DNA of 64,000 nt. Source: Alicyclobacillus tolerans (GTDB lineage: Bacteria; Bacillota; Bacilli; Alicyclobacillales; Alicyclobacillaceae). Numbering within the stretch: the stretch's first letter is position 1; the number at the start of each line of letters is the position of its first letter. Position numbers and translations under genes: made by a program. The notes below the pieces were generated by a model, which had not been told where the DNA came from, made no database searches, and saw nothing but the letters and a program-made list of their open reading frames with translations. The stretch spans positions 62,001 to 126,000 of the forward strand of contig NZ_JAJFNK010000012.1 in assembly GCF_021739485.1 (NCBI RefSeq). The letters run 5' to 3'. Below, in pieces: positions 33,484 through 41,770 of the stretch.

Positions 33484-34491
33484 ATGTCATCGAATTCTGC
33501 AGTCTGGCGCCGCCGCAGTCGCGGGCTGTTCGTACTTGGCCTGTTGTCGACATTCGGGATCTTCTTTGTGAATATCATGGGATTCGTGGACACCTATACG
33601 GGTTCCACGATGGGGTGCGGGCCGGACTGGCCCCTGTGTAACGGTCAACTGATTCCTACAAGTATGAATCCGCACACGCTGATTGAATTTGGGCACCGCG
33701 CGATTGTCGGACTAGTTAGTTTCATGCTGCTGTTCCTCTCGATGTGGGCGTGGCTCAGGTACAGACGCAGCCGCCAAGTCAAGATTCTGGTGCTGGTGTC
33801 CCTCTGTTTTGTCGCAGCTCAGGCATTTCTCGGCGCAATGGCCGTCTTTTTTGTGAATCCTCCCGCGGTTTTAGCGCTTCACTTTGGCTTTTCCCTGCTG
33901 GCTTTTTCTGGCGTTTTGCTGCTCACGGTCTTCATTTATCAAAGCGAGTATCAAAATGAGAGACGGACAGCACTCGTCGGGAGCGTCTCAGGGAGTTACG
34001 GCAAAAGCGGCTCCGACGCCTTTTCGCCCCTTCCGAAAGGGTTAAAGAGGTGGTTTTACACGACATTTGTTGCGGTGTATGCCGCGGTGTATTACGGCGC
34101 TTACGTCTCGAGTACGGGTTCTGGAGAGGCCTGCACGGGTTGGCCGCTGTGCAGTGGTCACTGGTTTGTTCCGCTGCAGGGGTCGGTTGGACTCGCGTAT
34201 GCCCATCGGTTGGTGGCCATTGTTGTGCTCTTGCTGGCCATAAACCTGGTTTATCAGACGCGGTCCCTGCGCACTGGGCGCCCTGACGTTTATCGAGCAG
34301 CAATACTTTCCGTGGTGCTTGTCGTGCTGCAAGGCGCTTCGGGAGCATATCTGGTTCTCAGTGATATCAAATTGAATGCATTTTTGCTGCACGTGTCCAT
34401 CATGTCCCTCCTGTTCGGAGTGTTGAGTTATCTCGTTCTGCAGGCTCTCAACTCATCGGAGTACACCGAATCTTTTGCAAAAGTGGTATGA
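33484..34491 (+). CDS. ctaA: heme A synthase
   Basis: About 335 residues with eight membrane helices arranged as two four-helix halves. The conserved cysteine pair in the first extracellular loop is present (MGCGPDWPLCNG), with a second pair in the other half (EACTGWPLCSG). Histidines in IEFGHRAIVG and YAHRLVAIV are the heme ligands. CtaA oxidises heme O to heme A. It follows the unknown exported protein with almost no gap and completes the heme A pathway begun by ctaB. The start could also be 33475 or 33478. Confidence 0.93.
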   Translation: MSSNSAVWRRRSRGLFVLGLLSTFGIFFVNIMGFVDTYTGSTMGCGPDWPLCNGQLIPTSMNPHTLIEFGHRAIVGLVSFMLLFLSMWAWLRYRRSRQVKILVLVSLCFVAAQAFLGAMAVFFVNPPAVLALHFGFSLLAFSGVLLLTVFIYQSEYQNERRTALVGSVSGSYGKSGSDAFSPLPKGLKRWFYTTFVAVYAAVYYGAYVSSTGSGEACTGWPLCSGHWFVPLQGSVGLAYAHRLVAIVVLLLAINLVYQTRSLRTGRPDVYRAAILSVVLVVLQGASGAYLVLSDIKLNAFLLHVSIMSLLFGVLSYLVLQALNSSEYTESFAKVV

Positions 34492-34536
34492 TGAGTCTGT
34501 AAAGTCTGACAGAAGAACTGGGAGAGAACACAGCAG

Positions 34537-35268
34537 ATGAACAAGGTGTACGTGTGGATGAGCAAGGAGGAGATCGACTCCGAACGGTTGACTGGGCATA
34601 CCGCAGTGGTCATGGACGTTCTGCTGGCTACCACCACCATGGTGACGATGGTGGAAAACGGGGCGCGCCGGGTGTTTCCCGCGGCCAATATGGAGGAAGC
34701 CGAATCCCTGTCAGAGTTGTACGCTTCGCCTTTGTTAATTCGCGGCGGAGAGGACGACGGGAGTCCGATTGCCTCGTTTGACCGCGGCCCGTTTCCAGCG
34801 GAATACAACAGGGAATCCATCGCAGGCAAGGATGTCGTGTTTCTGACGACGAATGGAACGCGCGCTGTTCGGAAGGCTCAAACAGCGAAACGCGTTCTTT
34901 TAGCATGTTTGCGAAACGCGTTGGCCGTAGCGGATTATGTTTTGTCATCCGATACCGACGTGTTTTTAATCTGCGCCGGGTCGACCGGGCACGTTTCTTT
35001 GGAAGACACGCTTTGCGCCGCGTTAATTGCCAGCCGTTTCGATGCGAACAAGTGGAAGTTTAACGACGCCGCGGTGTTGCTGCGCGAACTTATTGCAGGA
35101 AAGGAAGGAATGGTTCGTCCCTTTGTGAACCACGGACGCGTTGGGCGGTGGTTTAACCGCACAGGTGAACAAGCGGTGCTCGATTTCGTGGCCGAGGTCG
35201 GTGCGAGCAGTACCCTGGTTGACGTCAAAGACGGGCAGCTTCGAGCGCTGGAATACAAGGCACTGTGA
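34537..35268 (+). CDS. comB: 2-phosphosulfolactate phosphatase family protein
   Basis: 243 residues. Family features are AVVMDVLLATTTMV near the N-terminus, LLIRGGEDDGSPIASFDRGP, VVFLTTNGTRAVRKA, ICAGSTGHVSLEDTLCA. In methanogens ComB makes sulfolactate for coenzyme M; in Bacillota the role is uncertain (sulfolactate or general phosphatase). No other CoM or sulfolactate genes are nearby. GGGAGAG upstream of ATG 34537. Probably its own unit or co-transcribed with the following kinase-fold gene. Confidence 0.9.
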   Translation: MNKVYVWMSKEEIDSERLTGHTAVVMDVLLATTTMVTMVENGARRVFPAANMEEAESLSELYASPLLIRGGEDDGSPIASFDRGPFPAEYNRESIAGKDVVFLTTNGTRAVRKAQTAKRVLLACLRNALAVADYVLSSDTDVFLICAGSTGHVSLEDTLCAALIASRFDANKWKFNDAAVLLRELIAGKEGMVRPFVNHGRVGRWFNRTGEQAVLDFVAEVGASSTLVDVKDGQLRALEYKAL

Positions 35269-35300
35269 CACTGTGAATACGAAGGGGGAGCGTTACGACG

Positions 35301-36392
35301 ATGAATCAGACCAACAGGAACGTACCGGGGACCATTCCAGTGCGCCCCGGGGAGGAATTTGACACCGCCATTGTCAAACAGTATCTGTCTGAACACGTCC
35401 CGGACTTGCCTGACGAGCCCCTCGAAGTGGTTCAATTTCCCTCCGGGGCATCTAATTTAACCTACCTGCTTCGCATCGGCGAGTGGCAGGCGGTGATGCG
35501 CCGTCCGCCGTTGGGTCCGCTGCCGCCGAAGGCTCACGACATGAAGCGGGAGTCTGAATTTCTAAAACTGCTGAATCCCGTATTTCCGCTTGCACCGAAG
35601 CCGCACGTGTTTTGCGAAGACGCAGCTCTGATTGGTACGCCCTTTTACGTGATGGAGTACCGCACAGGGGTCGTGCTGGATGGAAAGTTTCCGGAGAGTG
35701 TTCATCCGACTCCTGAGACTTGTCAAAACATTTCATATGCTGTAGCCGACACCTTGGCGCAACTGCACCAGGTTTCCATCGAGTCGTCTGGCTTGTCTGC
35801 CTTTGGCCATCCGCAAGGTTTTATGGAGCGGCAGGTCAAAGGATGGATTGAACGCTATCAGCGCGCCAAAACCGACGATGTTCCGACGATTGACCCAATC
35901 GCGTCCTGGTTGGTGGAGAAGTTACCCGCCTCCCCTCCTGCGACGGTCATACACAACGACTTTAAGCTGAACAACATGCTGCTCAGTTCAGATTTGAGCA
36001 AGGTGGATACTGTCGTGGATTGGGAGATGGCAACCATTGGGGACCCGCTGATGGACCTCGCGATCGCGTTGGGTTATTGGGTGGAACCCGACGACCCGGC
36101 ATCGCTCAAGCAGATGCTGCCTGCTGTGACGACGGTGGATGGATTTTTGAGCCGCGCGGATATGTTGCAGCGGTACGCTGTAAAAAGCGGCAGGGACGTT
36201 TCGAACATGGACTTTTATATGGTTTTTGCGTATTTCAAGCTCTCCGTGATTTTGCAGCAAATTTACGTGCGCTGGCGTCGCGGGCAGACACAGGATCCAA
36301 GGTTTGAACACTTCGGCAAGCGAGTGAATGAGTTAGTTGCGCACGCACAGCGTTTGATAGACGGACAACCTTGGTCAAACAAGCTCAAATAG
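35301..36392 (+). CDS. aminoglycoside phosphotransferase-fold protein
   Basis: 363 residues, the ACAD10/acyl-CoA-dehydrogenase-associated branch of the APH family. Visible: FPSGASNLTYLL, MRRPPLGP, KRESEFLKLL, the catalytic loop VIHNDFKLNNMLL and VDWEMATIGDPLMDLAIAL (Asp binding Mg). Likely phosphorylates a small hydroxylated molecule, perhaps a hydroxyacyl compound; it is not an antibiotic-resistance call. ATG after GAAGGGGGAGCG. Confidence 0.92.
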   Translation: MNQTNRNVPGTIPVRPGEEFDTAIVKQYLSEHVPDLPDEPLEVVQFPSGASNLTYLLRIGEWQAVMRRPPLGPLPPKAHDMKRESEFLKLLNPVFPLAPKPHVFCEDAALIGTPFYVMEYRTGVVLDGKFPESVHPTPETCQNISYAVADTLAQLHQVSIESSGLSAFGHPQGFMERQVKGWIERYQRAKTDDVPTIDPIASWLVEKLPASPPATVIHNDFKLNNMLLSSDLSKVDTVVDWEMATIGDPLMDLAIALGYWVEPDDPASLKQMLPAVTTVDGFLSRADMLQRYAVKSGRDVSNMDFYMVFAYFKLSVILQQIYVRWRRGQTQDPRFEHFGKRVNELVAHAQRLIDGQPWSNKLK

Positions 36393-36663
36393 TCTAGCGC
36401 AGACGAGTGCAGGTGGGTGCAGGCGAAAGAGACAAAAAAAATGAGGAACACTATGTGTTCCCCGAGGAAGGTGTTGTGTGGAGTGATGAACTATCCTTAG
36501 TATGCATCGCTTCGCAAAAAGGCAATAGAGCAGAACTGACTAACTTGGAAATAGGTCAAATGACAAATCAAACGGTTCATTTGGACTATGTGCCTGAACC
36601 GGGGCTGAACGAGTCCATAGAAACCGGTGAATGTCGGGAACGAGTGAATACCAGAAATACGCG

Positions 36664-36707
36664 AGGAATGTACCAGGAATGTGCAAGGAATATACCAGGA
36701 ATCGGTG
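36664..36707. repeat. 11-bp tandem repeat, four copies
   Basis: AGGAATGTACC, AGGAATGTGCA, AGGAATATACC, AGGAATCGGTG in direct succession, ending 9 bp before the -35 box of the next promoter. Confidence 0.85.
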
Positions 36708-36716
36708 AATGAAGAA

Positions 36717-36746
36717 TTGACAGACCTTCAGTCAATTTCCTATACT
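36717..36746 (+). promoter_or_regulatory. sigma-A promoter of the rhodanese unit
   Basis: TTGACA (36717-36722), 18-bp spacer, TATACT (36741-36746). The -35 box is perfect. A palindrome begins 10 bp past the -10 box. Confidence 0.75.
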
Positions 36747-36756
36747 ATCCTGTGGA

Positions 36757-36772
36757 ATACCCAAATGGGTAT
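36757..36772. promoter_or_regulatory. CsoR/CstR-like operator
   Basis: ATACCC-AAAT-GGGTAT, a perfect palindrome at about +1 to +20 of the promoter. CsoR-family repressors bind such ATACCC/GGGTAT sites; the persulfide sensor CstR controls rhodanese-type sulfurtransferases. The next genes are a rhodanese and DUF302, which favours CstR over copper-sensing CsoR. Confidence 0.6.
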
Positions 36773-36788
36773 AAAAGGCAGCCTACAG

Positions 36789-36872
36789 GTTTTGCTTGTT
36801 GAGTTTTGGGTACCGAGTTTGCTTTGATGAGTTTTGGCTACAGAGTTTTGCCTGTTGAGTTTTGGAGGATGG
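36789..36872. repeat. 28-bp degenerate tandem repeat, three copies
   Basis: Three 28-bp units (36789-36816, 36817-36844, 36845-36872), each with TTGAGTTTTGG or ATGAGTTTTGG at its centre. They lie in the long leader between the promoter and the rhodanese. Confidence 0.85.
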
Positions 36873-37048
36873 CCATTCGATGCCTTTCGGATGAAAGGGC
36901 GAACGAAGTGGAAGATTTACAGAAGGGCAAAACCGCTTCATCCACGTCGTCATGGTTCGAGCCAGAATTTTAAAGTGTGTCGAGCAGTTTGCGAGCCTTC
37001 AAACCGTCGACGGCACCAATTCTACACTGAATGAAGGAGCGAATTGCG

Positions 37049-37348
37049 ATGAAGGAATGGACAGCGCAGGAAGTTTGGGATCGTCTGAAAAAGGGAGAAA
37101 AGCTGAGGATTGTGGATGTGCGTGAACCGGGCGAATTCGCTTCAGGGCACATCCCGGGCGCAGAACTGATTTCCATGGGGCAGATTCCAAGCTCACTAAA
37201 CTTGTTTGACAAAGATGAGCAGGTGATTTTCGTTTGCCGCTCAGGCGGACGCAGTTATCAGGTGTCCAGCTACATGGATTCGTCCGGATTCAAGAACGTG
37301 ATCAACATGCAGGGCGGTATGCTGGCTTGGCCTGGTGAAGTGGAATAA
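37049..37348 (+). CDS. single-domain rhodanese
   Basis: 99 residues. Rhodanese fold with VDVREPGEFASGHIPGA and active-site loop C63-R-S-G-G-R-S. It transfers sulfane sulfur, probably in persulfide detoxification. ATG 37049 is 9 bp after AAGGAG; ATG 37031 would be too early. The upstream CstR-like operator suggests induction by reactive sulfur species. DUF302 follows 27 bp later. Confidence 0.93.
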   Translation: MKEWTAQEVWDRLKKGEKLRIVDVREPGEFASGHIPGAELISMGQIPSSLNLFDKDEQVIFVCRSGGRSYQVSSYMDSSGFKNVINMQGGMLAWPGEVE

Positions 37349-37375
37349 AGACTAGAGGTTGTGTGGAGGGATGAC

Positions 37376-37762
37376 ATGTTTCACTACACGGTATCCACTC
37401 AAAAATCCGTTGACGATGCTGTTCAATCGTTAGCCAACGAGTTGAAGCAACGCAGTTTCGGAGTCCTATGGGACTTTGATTTGCTAGGGAAGTTGCAGGA
37501 AAAGGGCGTGGACTTCAATACGCCTTACCGGATTTTGGAGGTTTGTAATCCGCATCAAGCAGGCCGCGTACTGAGCGCGGAATTGGAGGTCGGGTATTTT
37601 CTTCCCTGTAAAATCGTGGTCTACCAAGACCATGGGGTGACAAAAATGGGCATGCCAAAACCGACCATGCTCCTGACGCAGGCTTCTGAGGACCAGGGGT
37701 TGCGCGGCTTGGCGCAGGAAGTCGAAAACGTCCTGATGGAAGCTATGGACGCGGCGAAGTAG
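37376..37762 (+). CDS. DUF302 family protein
   Basis: 128 residues: FHYTVSTQKSVDDAVQSLANELK, SFGVLWDFDL, YRILEVCNPHQA, FLPCKIVVYQD, all typical of DUF302. The domain has two conserved-looking Cys. Function unknown; DUF302 genes are commonly found beside rhodaneses and sulfur-handling genes. Co-transcribed with the rhodanese. ATG 37376 follows GGAGGG. Confidence 0.92.
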   Translation: MFHYTVSTQKSVDDAVQSLANELKQRSFGVLWDFDLLGKLQEKGVDFNTPYRILEVCNPHQAGRVLSAELEVGYFLPCKIVVYQDHGVTKMGMPKPTMLLTQASEDQGLRGLAQEVENVLMEAMDAAK

Positions 37763-37845
37763 GTTTTTCTGAAGTGCTCAAGGGATTGCCCGGAGACCTC
37801 ATAGGTTGATGCTTTTTCTCTGGAGCGCGCGGGCGCAAAGCAAAA

Positions 37846-38058
37846 GGGACTGTCTCCAGCGCAATGCTGCTTGAGAGGCAGCCTTTTTTGCTTTCAGGCA
37901 ACAGCCTCTTTTACTTTCAGGTAATGGGGGGATTAAGAACCGGGCTGGGAAGGCTCCATTTTCGCCCGGACCGCGTGTTATGCCTGGCGCCGACCGGTGG
38001 GGACTGCAGCGCCAATGAACGAAATGCCGCCTCTTCCAATGGCCCTGGGACTGTCCCC
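37846..38058. other. segment bounded by two GGGACTGTCYCC copies
   Basis: GGGACTGTCTCC (37846-37857) and GGGACTGTCCCC (38047-38058) frame about 200 bp rich in hairpins. Each copy is nearly palindromic. Such boxes mark small non-autonomous elements in some Bacillota, but no transposase or target duplication is visible. Confidence 0.3.
37866..37889 (+). terminator. rho-independent terminator of the rhodanese-DUF302 unit
   Basis: GCTGC-TTGAGAG-GCAGC stem-loop followed by C and six T, about 100 bp after the DUF302 stop. Confidence 0.7.
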
Positions 38059-38270
38059 TGATTTTTATTTGAAAATCTATCGCATTTTTCTGCCCGTCCA
38101 TGTAATCTTTGGAATGAAAGGTGTAAGTAAGTCACAACAAACAAGCCACATGCAGGGAACTCACATGAACAGAACTCACATGAAAACCCGTGCCATAGTA
38201 TGTACAGTTTCGCAGTATGAGCTCGAGGTGCCTATGGCTGAATGGACCACCAGTGAAGGGGTGTTGGCGT

Positions 38271-38666
38271 TTGGAAGAGATGCTTCAAGGTACGATGATG
38301 GAAGCGCTTGGCATGAAATTTGAGACCTTTGAACCGGATTTGGTCGTGATGACGATGCCTGTTACGTCCACCACCAAACAACCGTTTGGTCTGTTGCATG
38401 GCGGAGCCTCTGTGGCGTTGTCGGAGTCAGCCGCGAGTATGGGGACGTGGTTAAACATCGATCAGCAAAATCAGGTCGCTGTCGGGATTGAGATCAACGC
38501 GAACCACATCCGTTCCAAGCGCGACGGAGTCGTCACAGCAACCGCAACGCCTTTGCACAAAGGGAGAACCACTATGGTCTGGGACGTCAAGATCCGCGAC
38601 GAAGAAGGCCGGCTCGTGTGCGTTTCGCGGTGTACGGTTGCCGTCATCCAACGCGATCCCAAATAG
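38271..38666 (+). CDS. PaaI/YuxO-like hotdog thioesterase
   Basis: About 131 residues. Hotdog fold with QPFGLLHGGASVALSESAAS (the HGG and catalytic acidic residue), VGIEINANHIRSKRDG and RTTMVWDVKI. Close to the YuxO/MenI type that cleaves aryl- or acyl-CoA. Start likely TTG 38271, 8 bp after AAGGGGTG, which aligns with the usual N-terminus; no better ATG. Followed after 16 bp by another hotdog thioesterase. Confidence 0.9.
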   Translation: MEEMLQGTMMEALGMKFETFEPDLVVMTMPVTSTTKQPFGLLHGGASVALSESAASMGTWLNIDQQNQVAVGIEINANHIRSKRDGVVTATATPLHKGRTTMVWDVKIRDEEGRLVCVSRCTVAVIQRDPK

Positions 38667-38682
38667 AGAGAGGAGATTGTAC

Positions 38683-39096
38683 GTGAAATTCAGCATCGAC
38701 ATCAAGATTCGGTTTGCGGACACAGACATGTTGGGACACGTCAACAACAGTTCGTACTTTACCTATATAGAGGAGGCCCGAATCGAATTTTTGCGGCAAG
38801 TCCTCGGATTAGATTCTGTTCCCTTGATTATCGCCTCGGCAAAGGTCAACTTTCGCGCCCAAGCGTATTTCGGACAGACGCTCGAAGTAGAATCGTGGAT
38901 TTCCCGCGTCGGCAACAGCAGCTTTGACGTCACCAGTCAGATTCGGGAAAAGGAAACCGGACAGACGGTGTTCGACGCCGTCGCCGTTTTGGTGCATTTC
39001 GACTACGCATCGCAGGCCTCACAGCCATTGCCTCAGGTATTTTTGGAGAAGATGCAGCCGTACATCGAGCTCGCGAACGAGGAACTTTACCGCTGA
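38683..39096 (+). CDS. YbgC/FadM-type acyl-CoA thioesterase
   Basis: 137 residues from GTG 38683 after AGAGAGGAG. Hotdog fold with the catalytic Asp in RFADTDMLGHVNNSSYFTY and EEARIEFLRQVLG. This 4HBT branch hydrolyses short to medium acyl-CoA. The tandem of two different thioesterases suggests fatty-acid or aromatic-CoA turnover. Confidence 0.92.
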   Translation: MKFSIDIKIRFADTDMLGHVNNSSYFTYIEEARIEFLRQVLGLDSVPLIIASAKVNFRAQAYFGQTLEVESWISRVGNSSFDVTSQIREKETGQTVFDAVAVLVHFDYASQASQPLPQVFLEKMQPYIELANEELYR

Positions 39097-39174
39097 CGCG
39101 GTCCAAGGTGTATCGTAAACTCCCACACTGCACAAAACAAAAAGGTCTGATATCACGTCTGTGGGAGATGACCT

Positions 39175-39906
39175 ATGCACGTTCACTGGTTGTTCCTGAC
39201 CATTAGCACTATATTGACGTTTGCGCTGCTGTTGGTGTTGGTTCGTTGGATTGGAAGCACGCAGTTGACCCAGTTGACTTTTTTCAACTGGGTTGCGGGT
39301 GCGAGTATGGGGAACATTGCAGCGAACATGATTGACGCTGACAATACCAGCGATTTTTTTGCGAATTCATACGCGCTGATTGTGTTTACGGCCTCGACCA
39401 TTGTGGCTGCGTTCGTAGCGCTGAAAAGCCGGCGTTTCCGGCGCGTGACGAATGGCGAGCCCATCGTGTTGATTCACAAAGGTGACATTCTCCGAGAAAA
39501 CCTTCGCAAGACCAAGATCAACGTGGACGTGCTCATGATGATGCTGCGGGAAAAGGGCTATTTCGCGTACTCGGACATCGAGTTCGGCATTCTCGAACCG
39601 ACCGGAAACCTCAGTATCTTGCCGACGCCCGAGTCTCAGTCTGCTTCCAAATTGGACCTGGCCGAAGGTCCAGACTTGTCGGACAAGGGGCAGGGTCCTT
39701 ACGTGGAATTGATTGTCGACGGGGAATTGGATCGCGACAAACTGTCCAGCACCCACCGCGACGAGGCGTGGGTTGCCGCCCGGGCGAAGAGCTATGGGGC
39801 AAAGGGGATAGAGGACGTACTCTATTTTGCCGTCAACAAGGAAGGGGAAGTGATTGTAGACCTCAAGAAGGACAAAGAACAGGGAGATATCAACTTGTTA
39901 AACTAG
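39175..39906 (+). CDS. DUF421 (YetF-like) membrane protein
   Basis: 243 residues: three N-terminal membrane helices (within residues 5-80), then a cytoplasmic domain. DUF421 hallmarks are LLVLVRWIGSTQLTQLTFFNW, GEPIVLIHKGDILRENLRKTKI and a MMMLREKGYFAYSDIEFGILEPTG-like stretch. YetF-type proteins are spore- or envelope-associated in Bacillus; precise function unknown. Confidence 0.92.
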   Translation: MHVHWLFLTISTILTFALLLVLVRWIGSTQLTQLTFFNWVAGASMGNIAANMIDADNTSDFFANSYALIVFTASTIVAAFVALKSRRFRRVTNGEPIVLIHKGDILRENLRKTKINVDVLMMMLREKGYFAYSDIEFGILEPTGNLSILPTPESQSASKLDLAEGPDLSDKGQGPYVELIVDGELDRDKLSSTHRDEAWVAARAKSYGAKGIEDVLYFAVNKEGEVIVDLKKDKEQGDINLLN

Positions 39907-40058
39907 CCTTCCTCCCAAATATTGAATAATCAGAATAAACGGACCTGTATGGTACAATAGCCTTAAAATGCAGGTGAAACGCGCATAGAACCGCATAGAA
40001 CTTGAGAGTGGATTGGCGCGTAAAGCCCGCTTGTTGCTGCGAAGATGGGAGGATGGAC

Positions 40059-41705
40059 GTGAACGCTTCGAACTCTTCAGGACTTGGTCCGTTGTCTCGC
40101 GAAGTGGACCGCGCACGACGCAATACACTCGGGGACTTGCTGCACCGGACGCGCATGAGGTATCCGGACAAAATTGCACTCGTTTACAAATCAGAACGGT
40201 TGACGTATGCCCAATTTGACGACAGAGTCAACCAGACAGCCCGCTCTTTCGCCGAAGACGGAGTGGTCAAAGGCGCCACTGTAGCCGTGCTCTCCCGAAA
40301 CAGCCTCGATTTTGCCATCGTTGTGTTCGCGTTGGCCCGAATTGGGGCCGTGATGGTTCCTGTCAATTACATGCTGACTGTGGGCGACGTCGCATACATC
40401 TTGGGCCATGCCAAAGTGAGCGTCTTCGCGGCTTCCAAGGAGTTTGCACGGACTTTGGACGAGGCGGCCCAAGAAGCGAGCTGTGCAGTGACACTAAGGT
40501 ACTTGATGGATGAATCCGCCGCCGACCCCGAATTGCCCAATTGGGCAGCACTAGGAAAGCGCATTCGCGACAGTTCACCGGAACTGTTCGAGGGAGACGT
40601 TTCCGACCAAGACGTGGCGCACATTCTGTACACCAGCGGCACGGAGTCGCGTGCCAAGGGCGTGATGCTTTGCCACGACAACCTGGTTGCGGAATACGTA
40701 AGCACCCTCGTAGACGGCAGGATGGAGGCTGGGGACATCGCCATCCACGCCTTGCCGCTGTACCACAGCGCACAACTGCACTGTTTCTTGGGACCCGGAG
40801 TCTACATCGGTTCGGGCGGAATCATCTTGCCTGGGGCGGCGCCAGACATCATTCTGGAAACCGTCGAGCGCGAGCGGGCTACTCAGTTGTTCTGTCCGCC
40901 AACCGTGTGGATCGCGTTGCTCCGGCACCCCGATTTTTCGAAACGCGACTTGTCTTCTCTAGAGAAATGCTACTACGGTGCAGCCATCATGCCTCGCGAA
41001 GTCCTCAAGGAACTCTCCGAGCGGCTGCCTCAGGCCAAGTTTTGGAACTTTTACGGTCAAACAGAGGTTGCCCCTTTGGCGACTGTCCTTCAACCGGAGG
41101 ACCAGATGCGAAAACTGGGATCGGCAGGGCGTCCCGCATTGAACGTCGAGACGCGGATTGTCGACGACTACGGAAACGATGTTCCGCCCGGTACGATGGG
41201 AGAAATCGTTCACAGGACTTCTCATGCCATGTTGGGGTATTTGTTTGATGAAGAGAAGACCAACCAAGCGTTCCAAGGCGGCTGGTTTCACAGTGGAGAC
41301 CTCGGGGTTATGGATGAAGAGGGATACATCACGGTGGTCGATCGCAAAAAAGACATGATTAAAACAGGCGGTGTCAACGTCTCCAGCCGCGAAGTGGAGG
41401 AGTTTATCTACACCCTCGACGGGGTTTCTGAGGTGGCTGTGATTGGGGTCCCGGATGACTATTGGATAGAAGCCGTCACGGCAGTCGTCGTGCCAAAGCC
41501 AGGCAGCCATTTGCAGGAAGGCGCCATTCTCGCAGCCTGTAAGCAGCAGTTGTCCAAGTTTAAGGCTCCCAAACACGTCGTTCTGACGGACGGACTGCCT
41601 AAAAACCCGAGCGGAAAAATCCTGAAGCGGGAACTGCGGGACATGTACCGGCAACTCGGGCAACCGGCAGGAGACGACCGTGCCGACGGCGCCATAAACC
41701 CCTAG
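40059..41705 (+). CDS. acyl-CoA ligase (AMP-dependent synthetase)
   Basis: 548 residues, ANL superfamily. A3 P-loop reads ILYTSGTESRAKG, where the usual TTG-x-PKG is altered. A5 is YGQTEVAP, A7 HSGDLGVMDEEGY, A8 RKKDMIKTGGVNVSSREVE and the A10 catalytic Lys is in NPSGKILKREL. Likely a fatty- or aryl-acyl-CoA ligase. GTG 40059 is 6 bp after GGGAGG; ATG 40053 is too close. A nested inverted repeat at about 41703-41759 separates it from convergent gatD. Confidence 0.93.
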   Translation: MNASNSSGLGPLSREVDRARRNTLGDLLHRTRMRYPDKIALVYKSERLTYAQFDDRVNQTARSFAEDGVVKGATVAVLSRNSLDFAIVVFALARIGAVMVPVNYMLTVGDVAYILGHAKVSVFAASKEFARTLDEAAQEASCAVTLRYLMDESAADPELPNWAALGKRIRDSSPELFEGDVSDQDVAHILYTSGTESRAKGVMLCHDNLVAEYVSTLVDGRMEAGDIAIHALPLYHSAQLHCFLGPGVYIGSGGIILPGAAPDIILETVERERATQLFCPPTVWIALLRHPDFSKRDLSSLEKCYYGAAIMPREVLKELSERLPQAKFWNFYGQTEVAPLATVLQPEDQMRKLGSAGRPALNVETRIVDDYGNDVPPGTMGEIVHRTSHAMLGYLFDEEKTNQAFQGGWFHSGDLGVMDEEGYITVVDRKKDMIKTGGVNVSSREVEEFIYTLDGVSEVAVIGVPDDYWIEAVTAVVVPKPGSHLQEGAILAACKQQLSKFKAPKHVVLTDGLPKNPSGKILKRELRDMYRQLGQPAGDDRADGAINP

Positions 41706-41770
41706 GCAACGGCGGCTGGACGACGGGGATGCCTCTCACAGCCTCGTCGGTTGCTGCCTCGTGCAAGGTG

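Larger units (their letters stand above)
36393..37048. other. 656-bp regulatory region before the rhodanese
   Basis: No gene supported; a 101-codon frame at 36407-36712 runs into a repeat. Contents: 11-bp array (36664-36707), strong promoter (36717-36746), CstR-like palindrome (36757-36772) and 28-bp array (36789-36872). Confidence 0.55.
37763..38270. other. 508-bp intergenic region
   Basis: No gene supported. It holds a terminator (37866-37889), two copies of GGGACTGTCYCC 200 bp apart, and a short direct repeat AACTCACATGAA around 38158-38184. Confidence 0.5.

Noticed and set aside
36407-36712. 101-codon plus-strand frame
   Set aside because: It extends into the 11-bp array, lacks family features and ends before the rhodanese promoter.
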